Below are positions 18,639 through 27,342 of a DNA stretch of 64,000 nucleotides, one piece after another. This stretch comes from Actinomycetospora cinnamomea (GTDB taxonomy: Bacteria > Actinomycetota > Actinomycetes > Mycobacteriales > Pseudonocardiaceae): positions 91,904 through 155,903 of the forward strand of contig NZ_QEKW01000011.1 of NCBI RefSeq assembly GCF_003096675.1. The letters run 5' to 3'. Under the pieces are notes generated by a model that searched no databases, had not been told where the DNA came from, and worked only from the letters and a program-made list of their open reading frames with translations. Every line of letters starts with the position of its first letter. Within the stretch, counting starts at the first letter, position 1. The position numbers and the translations under genes were made by a program.

Positions 18639-19739
18639 CTAGCGGTCGGCGCGGTAGTGCGCCAGCTTGTCGGGGTCGATCGCGACCCCGAGGCCCGGGC
18701 CCTGGCGGGCGGCGGCGCGGCCCTCGGCGATCACCGGCGGTTCGGTCAGGACGTCGTCGGTCATCACCAGGAAGTTGGTGACCTCCACGGGGTGGCGGGC
18801 CAGGCTCCGCAGCCCGCAGGCGAGGGCGGTCGAGGCGACGGTGCCGAGCATCCCGTCGATCTGGTTGCCGACGACCGTGGCCACGCCGAGCCCCTCGCAC
18901 AGCCCGACGATCTTGGCGGACTCGGTGAAGCCCGTGCGCGCGACCTTGACGCTGATGGCCTCGGCGTCGCCGTCGAGCAGCGAGCGGGCGACCCCGCCGA
19001 GGGTGATCGTCGACTCGTCGCCGACCACCGGGATCGGGCTCGCGCGCACGATCCGGCGGCGGCCGAGGACGTCGTCGGCGGGGTTGGGCTCCTCGAGCAT
19101 CGTGACGTGGAAGTCGGCGAGCCGGCGGGCGGCGACGATCGCGGTGTCGGCGTCCCAGCCGCGGTTGGCGTCGGCGTACAGCTCGACGGCGTCGCCGAGC
19201 TCCTGGCGCAGTGCCCGCACCACGGCCATGTCCTGGGCGAGGTCCCGCCCGACCTTGACCTTGAACGCCTCCACCCCGTACTCGTCGCGCATCTCGACGG
19301 CGTCGGCGACCATGGCCGCCGGCGTCCCCAGCCCGATCATGTGCGCGACGGCCACCTCGTCGGCGGCGTGCCCGAGCAGCACGTGCACGGGTTGGCCGCA
19401 GGCCTGGCCGATGAGGTCCCACAGCGCGACGTCGATCGCGCCGCGCGCGGTGTTGTTGGCGACGGTCCGTCCCATCTCGGCGCGGAGGCGCTCGCGGGCG
19501 AAGGGGTCGGCGCCGACGAGCAGGGGCGCGAACAGCTCGTGCACGGCGGCGACGATGGAGTACGCGGTCTCGCCGTAGGTGTAGGGCCGCGGCGGGGCCT
19601 CGCCGTGCCCCACCAGCCCGTCGTCGGTGGTGATCCGCACGAGGACGTGGTCGGCGGCGTGGGCGGTGCCGCTGGCGAAGGCGAACGGCCGCCGGAACGG
19701 GATGGCGAGGGGGATCGCCTCGACGCTCGTGATCTTCAT
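18639..19739 (-). CDS. catB: Muconate cycloisomerase
   Basis: A 366-residue enolase-superfamily enzyme. It has the muconate-lactonizing KxK pair (FKVKVGRD), metal ligands in DANRGWD, EEPNPADD and GDEST, and the C-terminal barrel lysine region ISVKVARTGF. It cyclizes cis,cis-muconate to muconolactone with Mn2+. The ATG at 19739 overlaps the LysR stop by four bases, so the regulator and catB are translationally coupled. Chloromuconate cycloisomerase cannot be excluded, but the plain cat gene set favours muconate. Confidence 0.92.
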   Translation of the reverse strand: MKITSVEAIPLAIPFRRPFAFASGTAHAADHVLVRITTDDGLVGHGEAPPRPYTYGETAYSIVAAVHELFAPLLVGADPFARERLRAEMGRTVANNTARGAIDVALWDLIGQACGQPVHVLLGHAADEVAVAHMIGLGTPAAMVADAVEMRDEYGVEAFKVKVGRDLAQDMAVVRALRQELGDAVELYADANRGWDADTAIVAARRLADFHVTMLEEPNPADDVLGRRRIVRASPIPVVGDESTITLGGVARSLLDGDAEAISVKVARTGFTESAKIVGLCEGLGVATVVGNQIDGMLGTVASTALACGLRSLARHPVEVTNFLVMTDDVLTEPPVIAEGRAAARQGPGLGVAIDPDKLAHYRADR

Positions 19740-20713
19740 GGTCGGGTGGCTCCGGGCTGGTCGGGGCGGCACAGGACGGCGAGCGCCCGGGCCAGGGCGG
19801 GGGACGGGTCGTCGCGGCGCCAGGCCAGGGCGACGTCGGTGGTGACGGGGTCGTGGCCGGGAGATGGGGGCTCGTCGATCTCGAGGTAGCGCACCCCGGC
19901 GACGCCCACCGCGAGCACCGAGGACGGCAGCAGCGCCACGCCCGCGCCCGCGGAGACGAGCGCCAGGACGATCGAGGTCTGGTCGGCGGAGTGCGTGCGG
20001 CGGGGTGTGAACCCCGCCGCCCGGCACGCCCGCGCCGCCGCCTCGCCGACCACCGACCCGGGCGGGGCGTAGACGACGAAGTCCTCGTCGGCGAGGTCGC
20101 CCAGCCGGGTGGGCGCCGGGTCCTCGCAGCGAGGGCGTCCCTCGCTGCGCGGCACGCAGCCGGGGCGTCCCTCGCTCTCCACGGCGAGCCGGTGTCCCGC
20201 GGGCACGGCCAGGACGAGGTGCTCGCGGGCCAGGACGTGACGCGCGATCGCGGGGTCGGACACCGGCGCGCGCAGGACGGCGAGGTCGATGCGATGGTCG
20301 GCGAGCGCCGCCTCGAGGGCCGGGGTGAGCATCTCGGTGACGAAGGCCAGCTCGAGGCCGGGCGCCTCGTCGGCCAGCCGGCGCACGAGGTCCGGGACGT
20401 ACCGGTACGTCGCGAGCCCCGTCGCGCCCACCCGCAGGCGCCCCAGCGCGCCCGCCGCGACACGGCCCACCTGGTCGCGGGCCGCGTCGAGCGAGGCGAG
20501 GATGCGCACGGCCTCGGGCAGCAGCGCCTCCCCGGCGGCCGTGAGGTCGACCCGCCGGGTGGTGCGCTCGAACAGCGGGGCGCCGAGCTGCGACTCGAGC
20601 TGCCGGATCGCCTGGGACAGCGGCGACTGGGCGATGTGCAGCCGCTCGGCGGCCCGCCCGAAGTGCCGCGTCTCGGCGACCGCGACGAAGTAGCGCAGCT
20701 GGCGCGTCTCCAC
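19736..20713 (-). CDS. catR: LysR-family regulator inside the catechol operon
   Basis: A 325-residue LysR-type regulator. The winged helix-turn-helix is at residues 1-60 (RHFGRAAERLHIAQSPLSQAI), followed by an effector domain of the CatR/BenM kind. It lies between catA and catB in the same direction, unlike the divergent catR of Gram-negatives, and is coupled to catB by ATGA. The natural inducer would be cis,cis-muconate. At about residues 185-205 the effector domain holds an odd Ser/Glu/Gly/Arg insert (ESEGRPGCVPRSEGRPRCE) encoded by a palindromic repeat; it may disturb the domain. GTG 20713 is the start, two bases from the catA stop. Confidence 0.85.
   Translation of the reverse strand: METRQLRYFVAVAETRHFGRAAERLHIAQSPLSQAIRQLESQLGAPLFERTTRRVDLTAAGEALLPEAVRILASLDAARDQVGRVAAGALGRLRVGATGLATYRYVPDLVRRLADEAPGLELAFVTEMLTPALEAALADHRIDLAVLRAPVSDPAIARHVLAREHLVLAVPAGHRLAVESEGRPGCVPRSEGRPRCEDPAPTRLGDLADEDFVVYAPPGSVVGEAAARACRAAGFTPRRTHSADQTSIVLALVSAGAGVALLPSSVLAVGVAGVRYLEIDEPPSPGHDPVTTDVALAWRRDDPSPALARALAVLCRPDQPGATRP
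20126..20148. repeat. Palindromic repeat inside the LysR gene
   Basis: GCAGCGAGGG-CGT-CCCTCGCTGC, ten-base perfect arms, followed by a second partial copy (GGGGCGTCCCTCGCT, about 20162-20177). It is in frame and adds residues with no counterpart in LysR effector domains. This looks like a REP-type element that has entered a coding sequence and has been tolerated. Confidence 0.7.
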
Positions 20714-20715
20714 GC

Positions 20716-21603
20716 CTACGACTCCGGCTCCAGCACGAAGTCCCGGTCGGAGCGGATCTCGGCGCCGTTGCCGGTGGGCTGCGGGTCGAGGGTGAGCTCG
20801 GGCTTGTCGGCCGAGGCGACGTCGTTGCCCAGGTAGGGGTCGCCGGTGAAGAACAGCTGGCTGGTCAGCGTCCGGTGGCCCGGGGCGGCGACGAGCAGGT
20901 GGATGTGGGCGGGGCGCCACGGGCTCCACCCGGCGGCCTGGGTCATCTGTCCGGTCGGCCCGTCGAGCGGGATCGTGTACGGCGCGGGCTTGCGGGTGTG
21001 GAGCTCGTAGCGGCCCTGGTCGTCGCACCGCACGACGCCGCGCAGGTTGCCGGCCGGGGGCCTCGAGGCGAAGCCGGAGTACCAGCCCTCGTCGTCGGTG
21101 TGCCAGATGTCGACGGTCGCGCCGGCCAGCGGGGTGCCGTCGGTGGAGGTCACCTGGCCGACCAGGATCATCGGCGTGCCCGGCTCGTCCTCGCGCATGG
21201 GCAGCGTGGCGGGCGAGTCGAGCTGCGCCTGGTCGGGCAGCCAGAACGGGCCGAGGATCGTGCCGACCGAGCCCTGCTGGCTGCGCGCGGCGACCTTCTC
21301 GACCTCGTGCTCGAGGTAGACGTCGAGGAACAGGGGCCACTCGCCGGTGTCGCTGACGGCGATCAGCCACTGCTTGAACGCGTCGAACTCGGCGTAGGTG
21401 ACCTCGTGGTCGCGGATCGCGGCGCGGATGCCCTCGAGCGCGGCCCCGACGACGGTCGCGACGCGCTGCGGGTCGGCGCCGCCGGCGGCGGGCCCGCGGA
21501 GGTTGGACAGACCGGCGCGTGCGGACTCGGTGGCGTGGGCGCCGGCGGTGACGGCAGCCGAGGGGGAGGTGGGGGGGACGGACTGGTGCTCGGTGGTGGT
21601 CAC
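20716..21603 (-). CDS. catA: Catechol 1,2-dioxygenase
   Basis: A 295-residue intradiol ring-cleavage dioxygenase. The Fe(III) ligands are recognisable: Tyr in DDEGWYSGF, Tyr in DDQGRYELHT, and two His in WRPAHIHLLV. The N-terminal helical dimerization domain (FDAFKQWLIAVSDTGEWPLFLDVYLEH) is that of catechol rather than protocatechuate dioxygenases. It converts catechol to cis,cis-muconate. The GTG at 21603 is preceded by GGAGCG. It leads a seven-gene leftward operon covering the whole catechol branch down to CoA transfer. No thiolase or ring-hydroxylating genes are in the window. Confidence 0.92.
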   Translation of the reverse strand: MTTTEHQSVPPTSPSAAVTAGAHATESARAGLSNLRGPAAGGADPQRVATVVGAALEGIRAAIRDHEVTYAEFDAFKQWLIAVSDTGEWPLFLDVYLEHEVEKVAARSQQGSVGTILGPFWLPDQAQLDSPATLPMREDEPGTPMILVGQVTSTDGTPLAGATVDIWHTDDEGWYSGFASRPPAGNLRGVVRCDDQGRYELHTRKPAPYTIPLDGPTGQMTQAAGWSPWRPAHIHLLVAAPGHRTLTSQLFFTGDPYLGNDVASADKPELTLDPQPTGNGAEIRSDRDFVLEPES

Positions 21604-21692
21604 GGGGCGCTCCGCAGGGGTGGTGGTGGCTCGGCGATGACCCGCCTGCCACCCGAGCGTGACACGGACCATCCCGGACGAGAAAGCGCCGA

Positions 21693-21709
21693 ATCGAGAA
21701 CGATCGAGA
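21693..21709. promoter_or_regulatory. Candidate regulator site upstream of catA
   Basis: Two ATCGAGA units start ten bases apart, one helical turn, about 90 bases upstream of catA in the 245-base region shared with the divergent flavin reductase gene. This spacing and position would suit a LysR-type activator. A clear T-N11-A box could not be assigned, so the call is tentative. Confidence 0.3.
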
Positions 21710-21848
21710 TGTGGGGCATCTGAGTTGGCGGGCGGGGGAGAGCGCCGACACGGCGGCGTGCCGCGCACCGACGGGGGCAATACGGTCGGCGGTACGCAGG
21801 GCGCTCACCGAGGCGTGGGCGGCGGGGACGTTCCCGGGAGGCAGCGAC

Positions 21849-22343
21849 ATGAGCGAGGGCACGGATCCCTCGACGATGCGGCAGGTCCTGGGGCACTTCC
21901 CCAGCGGCGTCACCATCGTCACCGGCACGACGCCGGACGGGCCGGCGGGCTTCACGTGCCAGTCGTTCTCCTCGCTCTCCCTCGACCCCCCGCTGGTGCT
22001 CGTGCTGCCCGGGCGCTCCTCGTCGAGCTGGCCGCGGATCGAGGCGACCGGCCGCTTCGTCGTCAACGTCCTCTCCGCCGAGCAGGAGGAGCTCTCGACG
22101 ACGTTCGCGCGCTCGGGCGGCGACAAGTTCGCCGGCGTCGCCTGGCACCCCTCCGGGCTGGGCTCGCCGATCCTCGACGGGGCCACCGCCTGGATCGACT
22201 GCACCCTGTACGCCGTGCACGACGGCGGCGACCACCTCATCGTCGTCGGGGCCGTGCACGACCTCGGCGCGCCCGGCGACCCGCCACTGGTGTTCCACCG
22301 CGGCGGCTACGCCCGCACGAGCCCCGTCGGGGCCGGGGAGTGA
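21849..22343 (+). CDS. Flavin reductase-like (HpaC/NtaB-type) protein
   Basis: A 164-residue flavin-reductase-fold protein. Diagnostic parts are FPSGVTIVTG at the start, GFTCQSFSSLSLDPPLVLV (flavin-binding) and RFVVNVLSAEQEELS, with a closing VVGAVHDLG strand. Members use NADH to reduce FMN or FAD for a partner monooxygenase. No monooxygenase is adjacent; the nearby catechol operon suggests a link to an aromatic hydroxylase elsewhere. GGGAGG lies just upstream of the ATG. It is coupled to the next gene by a GTGA overlap. Confidence 0.85.
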   Translation: MSEGTDPSTMRQVLGHFPSGVTIVTGTTPDGPAGFTCQSFSSLSLDPPLVLVLPGRSSSSWPRIEATGRFVVNVLSAEQEELSTTFARSGGDKFAGVAWHPSGLGSPILDGATAWIDCTLYAVHDGGDHLIVVGAVHDLGAPGDPPLVFHRGGYARTSPVGAGE

Positions 22344-23566
22344 GCGAGCCACGGAGTGGCGCCCCGGCCGGATGCGGCCCGCTCGCCGACGTCCGGGTGC
22401 TCGAGCTCGGGACGATCGTCGCCGGACCGTTCGCGGGGCGGCTGCTCGCCGATTACGGCGCGGACGTCGTGAAGATCGAGCCGCCGGGCGGCCAGGACCC
22501 CATGCGCGACTGGGGCCAGGAGTCCTACCGGGGCCACCGGCTGTGGTGGACCGTCCACGCCCGCAACAAGCGCTGCGTCACGCTCGACCTGCGCTCGGAG
22601 CGCGGCCAGGAGATCTTCCTGCGTCTGGTCGAGGGTGCCGACGTCGTCGTCGAGAACTTCCGGCCCGGGACCCTGGAGCGCTGGAACCTGGGCTGGGACC
22701 GGCTGTCGGCGGTGAACCCGGGGCTCGTCCTGGGGCGCGTGTCGGGCTACGGGCAGACCGGCCCGTACGCGGAGAAGGCCGGCTACGCCTCGGTCGCCGA
22801 GGCGCTCTCCGGGCTGCGCTACATCAACGGCTACCCGGGGCAGGCGCCGCCGCGGATGGCGATCTCGCTGGGCGACTCGCTGGCCGGGATGGTCGCGGTG
22901 CAGGGCATCCTCGCCGCGCTGCACCGGCGGACGGTCACCGGTGAGGGCCAGGTCGTCGACGTCGCGCTCACCGAGGCGTGCCTGTCGGTGCTGGAGTCGG
23001 TGATCCCGGAGTACGACAAGCTCGGCCGTGTGCGCCAGCCGGGCGGCACGCGGCTCGAGGGGATCGCGCCGTCCAACGTCTACCGCACCGCCGACGCGCT
23101 GTGGCTGGTCGTCGCGGCCAACCAGGACACCGTGTTCCGCCGGCTCTGCGCGGCCATGGGCCGCCCCGAGCTCGCCGACGACCCCCGCTACGCCGACCAC
23201 CGCGCCCGCGGCGTGCACCAGGACGAGCTGGACGCGCTCGTCGGCGCGTGGGTCGGCTCGCTGCCGGCCGACGAGGTGCGGCGCGTGCTGGACGAGGCCG
23301 GCGTGATCTGCGGGCCGATCAACACGGCCGCCGAGATCGTCGCCGACCCGCAGTTCCGCGCGCGGGGGATGCTCGTGGCGCACCACGACGAGCGGTTCGA
23401 CGAGGACGTGCTGGGGCCGGGCGTCGTCCCGACGTTCTCGGCCACACCCGGCGCGGTGCGCTGGGCCGGGCCGCCGGTGCCGGGGCACCACAACGCCGAG
23501 GTCTACGGCGAGCTCGGCCTGTCGCCCGACGACCTCGCCGCCCTGGCCGAGGAGAAGGTGGTCTAG
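22340..23566 (+). CDS. CaiB/BaiF-type (family III) CoA-transferase
   Basis: A 408-residue family III CoA-transferase. It starts with LADVRVLELGTIVAGPFAGR and GADVVKIEPPGGQDPMR, has VVENFRPGTLERW and the GYGQTGPYAEKAGY segment, and the catalytic Asp is likely the one in MAISLGDSLAGM. Such enzymes transfer CoA between carboxylic acids (formyl, succinyl, carnitine, benzylsuccinate types). Coupling to a flavin reductase divergent from catA suggests catabolism of an aromatic or branched acid. The 3' end overlaps the convergent SRPBCC gene by four bases (CTAG). Confidence 0.88.
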   Translation: MSEPRSGAPAGCGPLADVRVLELGTIVAGPFAGRLLADYGADVVKIEPPGGQDPMRDWGQESYRGHRLWWTVHARNKRCVTLDLRSERGQEIFLRLVEGADVVVENFRPGTLERWNLGWDRLSAVNPGLVLGRVSGYGQTGPYAEKAGYASVAEALSGLRYINGYPGQAPPRMAISLGDSLAGMVAVQGILAALHRRTVTGEGQVVDVALTEACLSVLESVIPEYDKLGRVRQPGGTRLEGIAPSNVYRTADALWLVVAANQDTVFRRLCAAMGRPELADDPRYADHRARGVHQDELDALVGAWVGSLPADEVRRVLDEAGVICGPINTAAEIVADPQFRARGMLVAHHDERFDEDVLGPGVVPTFSATPGAVRWAGPPVPGHHNAEVYGELGLSPDDLAALAEEKVV

Positions 23567-23997
23567 GAGGCCTCGGCGTCCTTCTTGATCGACGCCAGGT
23601 TCTTCTCCGCGCTGGAGCCCATCGCGCGCTCGAGCCCCCATCGCGGCACCGGGACGGTGACCTCCATCGTCGAGGACATCTCCACGCGGGACCCGCCGTC
23701 GCCCCGGGAGTGGATGCGGTAGGCGATCGTGCTCTCCTCGATCAGCTTGCCCGCGACGCAGGTCAGGGTGATCGCGTCGTCGGTGTAGCTCACCGCGTAG
23801 GTCGACGTCGTGGTGAACCCGATGGCGCCCAGCGTCACGTCGATCTTCGCCGGGCGGCCGTGCTCGTCGTGCTCGGTGACCCGGGCGGACTTGGCCTCGT
23901 TGGCCCACCGGTCGGTGTTCTCGAGGTCCGAGATCACCTCCACGACCCGCGACACGGGGGCGTCGATCTCGATCGACCTGGTCACCGGCTTGCTCAC
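23563..23997 (-). CDS. SRPBCC-family protein (polyketide cyclase/START-like)
   Basis: A 144-residue protein with the SRPBCC pattern: PVTRSIEIDAPVSRVVEVISDLENTDRW at the start, central strands (IDVTLGAIGFTTTSTYAVSY), VEMSSTMEVTVPVPRWGLE, and a C-terminal helix ending in Lys-rich ASIKKDAEAS. It looks like the MxaD/Coq10-like proteins of actinobacteria, with an unknown hydrophobic ligand. Its stop codon and that of the CaiB gene share the palindrome CTAG, so the two convergent genes overlap. Confidence 0.78.
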   Translation of the reverse strand: MSKPVTRSIEIDAPVSRVVEVISDLENTDRWANEAKSARVTEHDEHGRPAKIDVTLGAIGFTTTSTYAVSYTDDAITLTCVAGKLIEESTIAYRIHSRGDGGSRVEMSSTMEVTVPVPRWGLERAMGSSAEKNLASIKKDAEAS

Positions 23998-24061
23998 GGG
24001 TCTCCCTCCGACGGCGGTCAGCTCCCCACTACCCCGTGCCGAGGGTGGGTATCCGGTCGGC

Positions 24062-24346
24062 GTGGGTGGTGACCGGGCACTCGAGGACGCGATCGGTGAG
24101 CTGCTCGACCGCCGGGCGCCCGGAGCGACGATCTGCCCGTCCGAGGCCGCGCGGCGCGTCGACCCCGGACGCTGGTGTGAGCTCGTGCCGGACGCCCGGC
24201 GCGTCGCCGGCCGGCTCGTCGCGGACGGGCGGATCGAGATGACCCAGCGCGGCGAGGTCGTCGACCCCGCGACGGCCCGCGGCCCGGTCCGCCTGCGACG
24301 CCCGAGTGACGCGGTCGAGAGGCCGGGAGACGATCGGCGATCCTAG
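24062..24346 (+). CDS. DUF3253-family protein
   Basis: A 94-residue protein matching the small DUF3253 family: ALEDAIGELLDRRAPGATICP, then SEAARRV and RVAGRLVADGRIEMTQRG. The pattern is that of a winged helix, so a nucleic-acid-binding role is possible. No function is known. GTG 24062 is the only reasonable in-frame start before the domain; a strong ribosome site is not seen. It is nine bases ahead of the esterase-like hydrolase gene and may be co-transcribed. Confidence 0.65.
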   Translation: MGGDRALEDAIGELLDRRAPGATICPSEAARRVDPGRWCELVPDARRVAGRLVADGRIEMTQRGEVVDPATARGPVRLRRPSDAVERPGDDRRS

Positions 24347-24355
24347 GCTCGACGG

Positions 24356-25414
24356 GTGATGTTCGGAGCCCTGCGGCGCATCCTGCGCGCCCTCATCGCC
24401 CTGCCGGCGCCCGCGCGGCGCGCGCTGGCCGGCCCCGCGGTCACCCGCGACGGGCAGGTCCTCGACCTCGACGTGCAGCTCGTGCTGCGCCTGCTCGGGC
24501 TGGTCGCCGGGGGCGACGAGCCGTCGCTGGTCGAGCAGCGACGGGCCACCGACCGGGCGGCGGGACTGGCCTGGTCGGCCACGCCCGGCGTCACCGCCCG
24601 CGAACTGATGCTGCCGGTGCCGGTCGGGCCCGGACGTGACGAGCCGGGCACGCTGCCGGCCTGCCTCTACGAGCCCGCCGAGGTCGGCGACGGGCCGGCC
24701 GGGATGCTCGTGCACTTCCACGGCGGGGGGTTCGCGCTGGGCAGCATCGCCTCGAGCGCGCCGCTGTGCCGGGCACTCGCGCACCAGGCCGGGGTCCGGG
24801 TGCTGTCGGTGGAGTACCGGCTGGCGCCCGAGAACCCGTTCCCGGCGGGGCTGGCGGACGCCGCGGCGGCACTGCACCACGTGCTGACCCACCGCGAGGA
24901 GTTCCGCGCGACGTCGGTGGCCGCGGGCGGGGACTCGGCCGGGGCGAACCTCGCGCTCACCGCCGCGCACCAGCTCGCCCGCCACGGCGAGGAGACCGCG
25001 GCGTTCGTGCTCGCGCTGTACCCGGTGACCGACGCCGGGCGCGTCGGCGGGTCGCGGGAGCTGTTCGCCGAGGGCTTCGGGCTACGCACCGCGGACATCG
25101 AGGTGTTCGAGCGCTACTACCTGCCCGACGGCCTCGACGTCATCCGGCCCACCGGCCTGCTCGAGGCCCAGGACCTCGCGATCATGCCGCCCTGCTACGT
25201 CGCGACCGCCGGCTTCGACCCGCTGCGCGACGAGGGCGAGGAGCTCGTGGCGGCGCTGCGCGGCGCCGGCGTGCCGGTCGTGTCGCGGCGCTTCCCCGGG
25301 CTCGTGCACGGCTACGCGGGCTTCGCGGGCCTCGTGCCGGCGGCCCGCGATGCCGTGCTCGACGCCGCCTCGGCCCTGCGCGCGGGCCTGGCGCTGCGTG
25401 CCGCACGTGCGTGA
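24356..25414 (+). CDS. Alpha/beta hydrolase, hormone-sensitive lipase family
   Basis: A 352-residue esterase/lipase. It has the HGGG oxyanion motif (VHFHGGGFALGS), the nucleophile GGDSAGANLAL, an Asp in AGFDPLRDEGE and the catalytic His in GLVHGYAGF, so the triad is complete. About 75 residues precede the hydrolase core. Substrates are probably short-chain esters. GTG 24356 is followed at once by an in-frame ATG (24359); either could initiate. The stop codon lies inside a 46-bp palindromic repeat that begins 11 bases before it. Confidence 0.85.
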   Translation: MMFGALRRILRALIALPAPARRALAGPAVTRDGQVLDLDVQLVLRLLGLVAGGDEPSLVEQRRATDRAAGLAWSATPGVTARELMLPVPVGPGRDEPGTLPACLYEPAEVGDGPAGMLVHFHGGGFALGSIASSAPLCRALAHQAGVRVLSVEYRLAPENPFPAGLADAAAALHHVLTHREEFRATSVAAGGDSAGANLALTAAHQLARHGEETAAFVLALYPVTDAGRVGGSRELFAEGFGLRTADIEVFERYYLPDGLDVIRPTGLLEAQDLAIMPPCYVATAGFDPLRDEGEELVAALRGAGVPVVSRRFPGLVHGYAGFAGLVPAARDAVLDAASALRAGLALRAARA

Positions 25415-25449
25415 TCTTCTGAGCTATAGCGCAGAAGATCACGCACGTA
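25404..25449. repeat. 46-bp palindromic repeat (REP-like), copy 2
   Basis: Almost identical to 12071-12116. Arms ACGTGCGTGATCTTCTG and CAGAAGATCACGCACGT (17 bases, perfect) surround AGCTATAGCG. It overlaps the last codons and stop of the esterase gene, so the element provides the gene's TGA. It could fold into a stable hairpin and serve as a terminator. Confidence 0.85.
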
Positions 25450-25601
25450 GGAGGCCAGCTGCTCCCGGCCGGGCCGGCGCCGAAGGCAGCAGACGGACAC
25501 GTCCCCTATAAGGCACGCAGCCAGTCAGATTTCGGGTCACGGCTGCCACCAACGCCGCCAGCCCACCACGACACCGTGGACCGGCCCAGAAAGCCTCACA
25601 G

Positions 25602-26594
25602 TCAGTGGTCGAGCGTCTGCATCGCCGCGGCGGGGTAGCGCTCGCCGCTGGCGACACCCACGGGCGCGACCTCCTCGATCGCTGCGAACTCCTCGCTCGT
25701 CAGGGTCACGTCGACCGCGCCGACGTTCTCCTCGAGGTAGCGACGGCGCTTGGTGCCGGGGATGGGGACGATGTCCTCCCCCTGGGCCAGCACCCACGCG
25801 AGCGCGAGCTGGGTCGGGCTGACGCCCTTGCGCTCGGCCAGCGCGTTCACCTCGTCGAGCACCCGCAGGTTGGCCTGCAGCGCCTCGCCCTGGAACCGCG
25901 GCGAGTTGCGGCGCCAGTCGCCCTCCGGCAGATCCTCGGTGGAGCGGATCGTGCCCGCGAGGAAGCCGCGGCCGATCGGGCTGTAGGGCACGAAGCCGAT
26001 GCCCAGCTCGCGGCACGCCGCGAGCACGCCGTTGTCCTCGACGTCACGGGTGAACAGCGAGTACTCGGTCTGCACGGCGCTCATCGGCGCGGTGGCGTGG
26101 GCGCGGCGGATGGTCTCCGGGGCGGCCTCGGAGATGCCGAGGTGGCGCACCTTGCCGGCCGTGACGAGCTCGCCCAGCGCGCCCCAGGTCTCCTCGATCG
26201 GGACGTCGGGGTCGACGCGGTGCTGGTAGTAGAGGTCGACGTGATCGGTGCGCAGGCGCTGCAGCGAGCCGTCGATCTGCCCGCGCAGGTAGTCGGGGCG
26301 CCCGTTGACCCGCCCGGTGCCCTGGCCGTCGGGGCCGATCTCGTTGCCGAACTTGGTGGCGATGACGACCTCGTCGCGCCGCGGGCCCAGCACCGAACCG
26401 AGCAGCTCCTCGTTGGTGTGCGGGCCGTACATGTCGGCGGTGTCGAAGAAGGTGACGCCGAGCTCGAGGGCGCGCTCGAGCGTCGCGCGCGACTCGGCGT
26501 CGTCCTGACCGCCGTAGGCGAAGGTCATGCCCATGCAGCCCAGGCCCAGCGCGGAGACGCGCAGGCCCTGGCCGCCGAGGATTCGTTGCTCCAT
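25602..26594 (-). CDS. Aldo/keto reductase
   Basis: A 330-residue aldo/keto reductase with the full tetrad: Asp and Tyr in [10 protein letters not shown], Lys in VIATKFGN, His in LYYQHRVDP. The opening [20 protein letters not shown] is that of the AKR13/YajO-like group, and [17 protein letters not shown] is the cofactor segment. It has the normal length. It is a single leftward gene. One of three aldo/keto reductases in the window; they are not close paralogs by sequence. Confidence 0.87.
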   Translation of the reverse strand: MEQRILGGQGLRVSALGLGCMGMTFAYGGQDDAESRATLERALELGVTFFDTADMYGPHTNEELLGSVLGPRRDEVVIATKFGNEIGPDGQGTGRVNGRPDYLRGQIDGSLQRLRTDHVDLYYQHRVDPDVPIEETWGALGELVTAGKVRHLGISEAAPETIRRAHATAPMSAVQTEYSLFTRDVEDNGVLAACRELGIGFVPYSPIGRGFLAGTIRSTEDLPEGDWRRNSPRFQGEALQANLRVLDEVNALAERKGVSPTQLALAWVLAQGEDIVPIPGTKRRRYLEENVGAVDVTLTSEEFAAIEEVAPVGVASGERYPAAAMQTLDH

Positions 26595-26681
26595 GCCGCG
26601 TGGCTGCCCCGGGCCACGGTGCCCTGAACGTGTGGCCTCACGCTGACCCGCGGGGCGTGACGGGCCTGGCACGGTGACCGG

Positions 26682-27128
26682 GTGCGTGTGGTGCTGACGG
26701 TGCTCGTGGTCCTCGTCCTCTCGCTGGCCGCCGGGCCGGGCGCGGTCGCCGACCCGGGCCTGGTCGTCGGCGACGGCGCGCCGGTCGCGCCCGGGGCCAC
26801 CGTGCGGGCGCAGATGGGCTGCGAGGAGCCGACGACGGCACCGGCCACCGGGCCCGGGGTCACCGGCGGCCCGTGGGAGCGCGACCCCGAGGGCCACCAG
26901 CCCTGGGCCGTCTTCTCGACGATCACCGTCGCGCCGGACGCCGCGCCCGGCCCGGTCACCGTGACCGCGACCTGCGGGGACCGGCCCCTGACCGCGACGC
27001 TCACCGTCGCCGACACCGGCTCGGGGAGCACCACCACCCGGCTGCTCGCCGGCGCGGGCATCCTGCTCGCCGTCGTCGCCGCGATGGTGCTGCTGCAACG
27101 ACGGCGGCGGGGGACGTCGACGCGCTGA
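26682..27128 (+). CDS. Secreted, C-terminally membrane-anchored small protein
   Basis: A 148-residue protein of unknown function. It has a signal peptide ([17 protein letters not shown]), a proline/threonine-rich extracellular part of about 90 residues with two Cys (GCEEP and TCGDRP, likely a disulfide), a TM segment near 118-138 ([18 protein letters not shown]) and a basic tail RRRRG. The extracellular part shows a beta-strand pattern ([10 protein letters not shown] and VTVTATC) like an Ig-like domain. The start is GTG. A 56-bp repeat begins at the base after its stop. Confidence 0.65.
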   Translation: MRVVLTVLVVLVLSLAAGPGAVADPGLVVGDGAPVAPGATVRAQMGCEEPTTAPATGPGVTGGPWERDPEGHQPWAVFSTITVAPDAAPGPVTVTATCGDRPLTATLTVADTGSGSTTTRLLAGAGILLAVVAAMVLLQRRRRGTSTR

Positions 27129-27184
27129 GGTGTGCGAGCAATGCGGCTTTGCTGGCGTTCAACGCCAGGATCGCCACATCCTCG
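27129..27184 (+). repeat. 56-bp imperfect palindromic repeat, copy 1
   Basis: Matches the inverted copy at 30759-30814. Shared parts are GGTGTGCGAGCAATGCGGC, TTTGCTGGCGT, ACGCCAG and ATCCTCG. The two halves of the element are complementary (GCTGGCGT/ACGCCAG core). It starts directly after the preceding stop codon. Confidence 0.8.
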
Positions 27185-27342
27185 CTCGCACGACACGCCG
27201 TGGTCGGCCGCCACCCTCCTCGAGGACGTCGCCCCCCTCGCCGCCGGACGGCGCGTGGAGCACCCGGCCGGCGGAGATGCCCGCGGCGATCACCGAGCCG
27301 ATCGAGCGCTCGGCGACGTCGGCGGGACACCGTTCGGCGACG

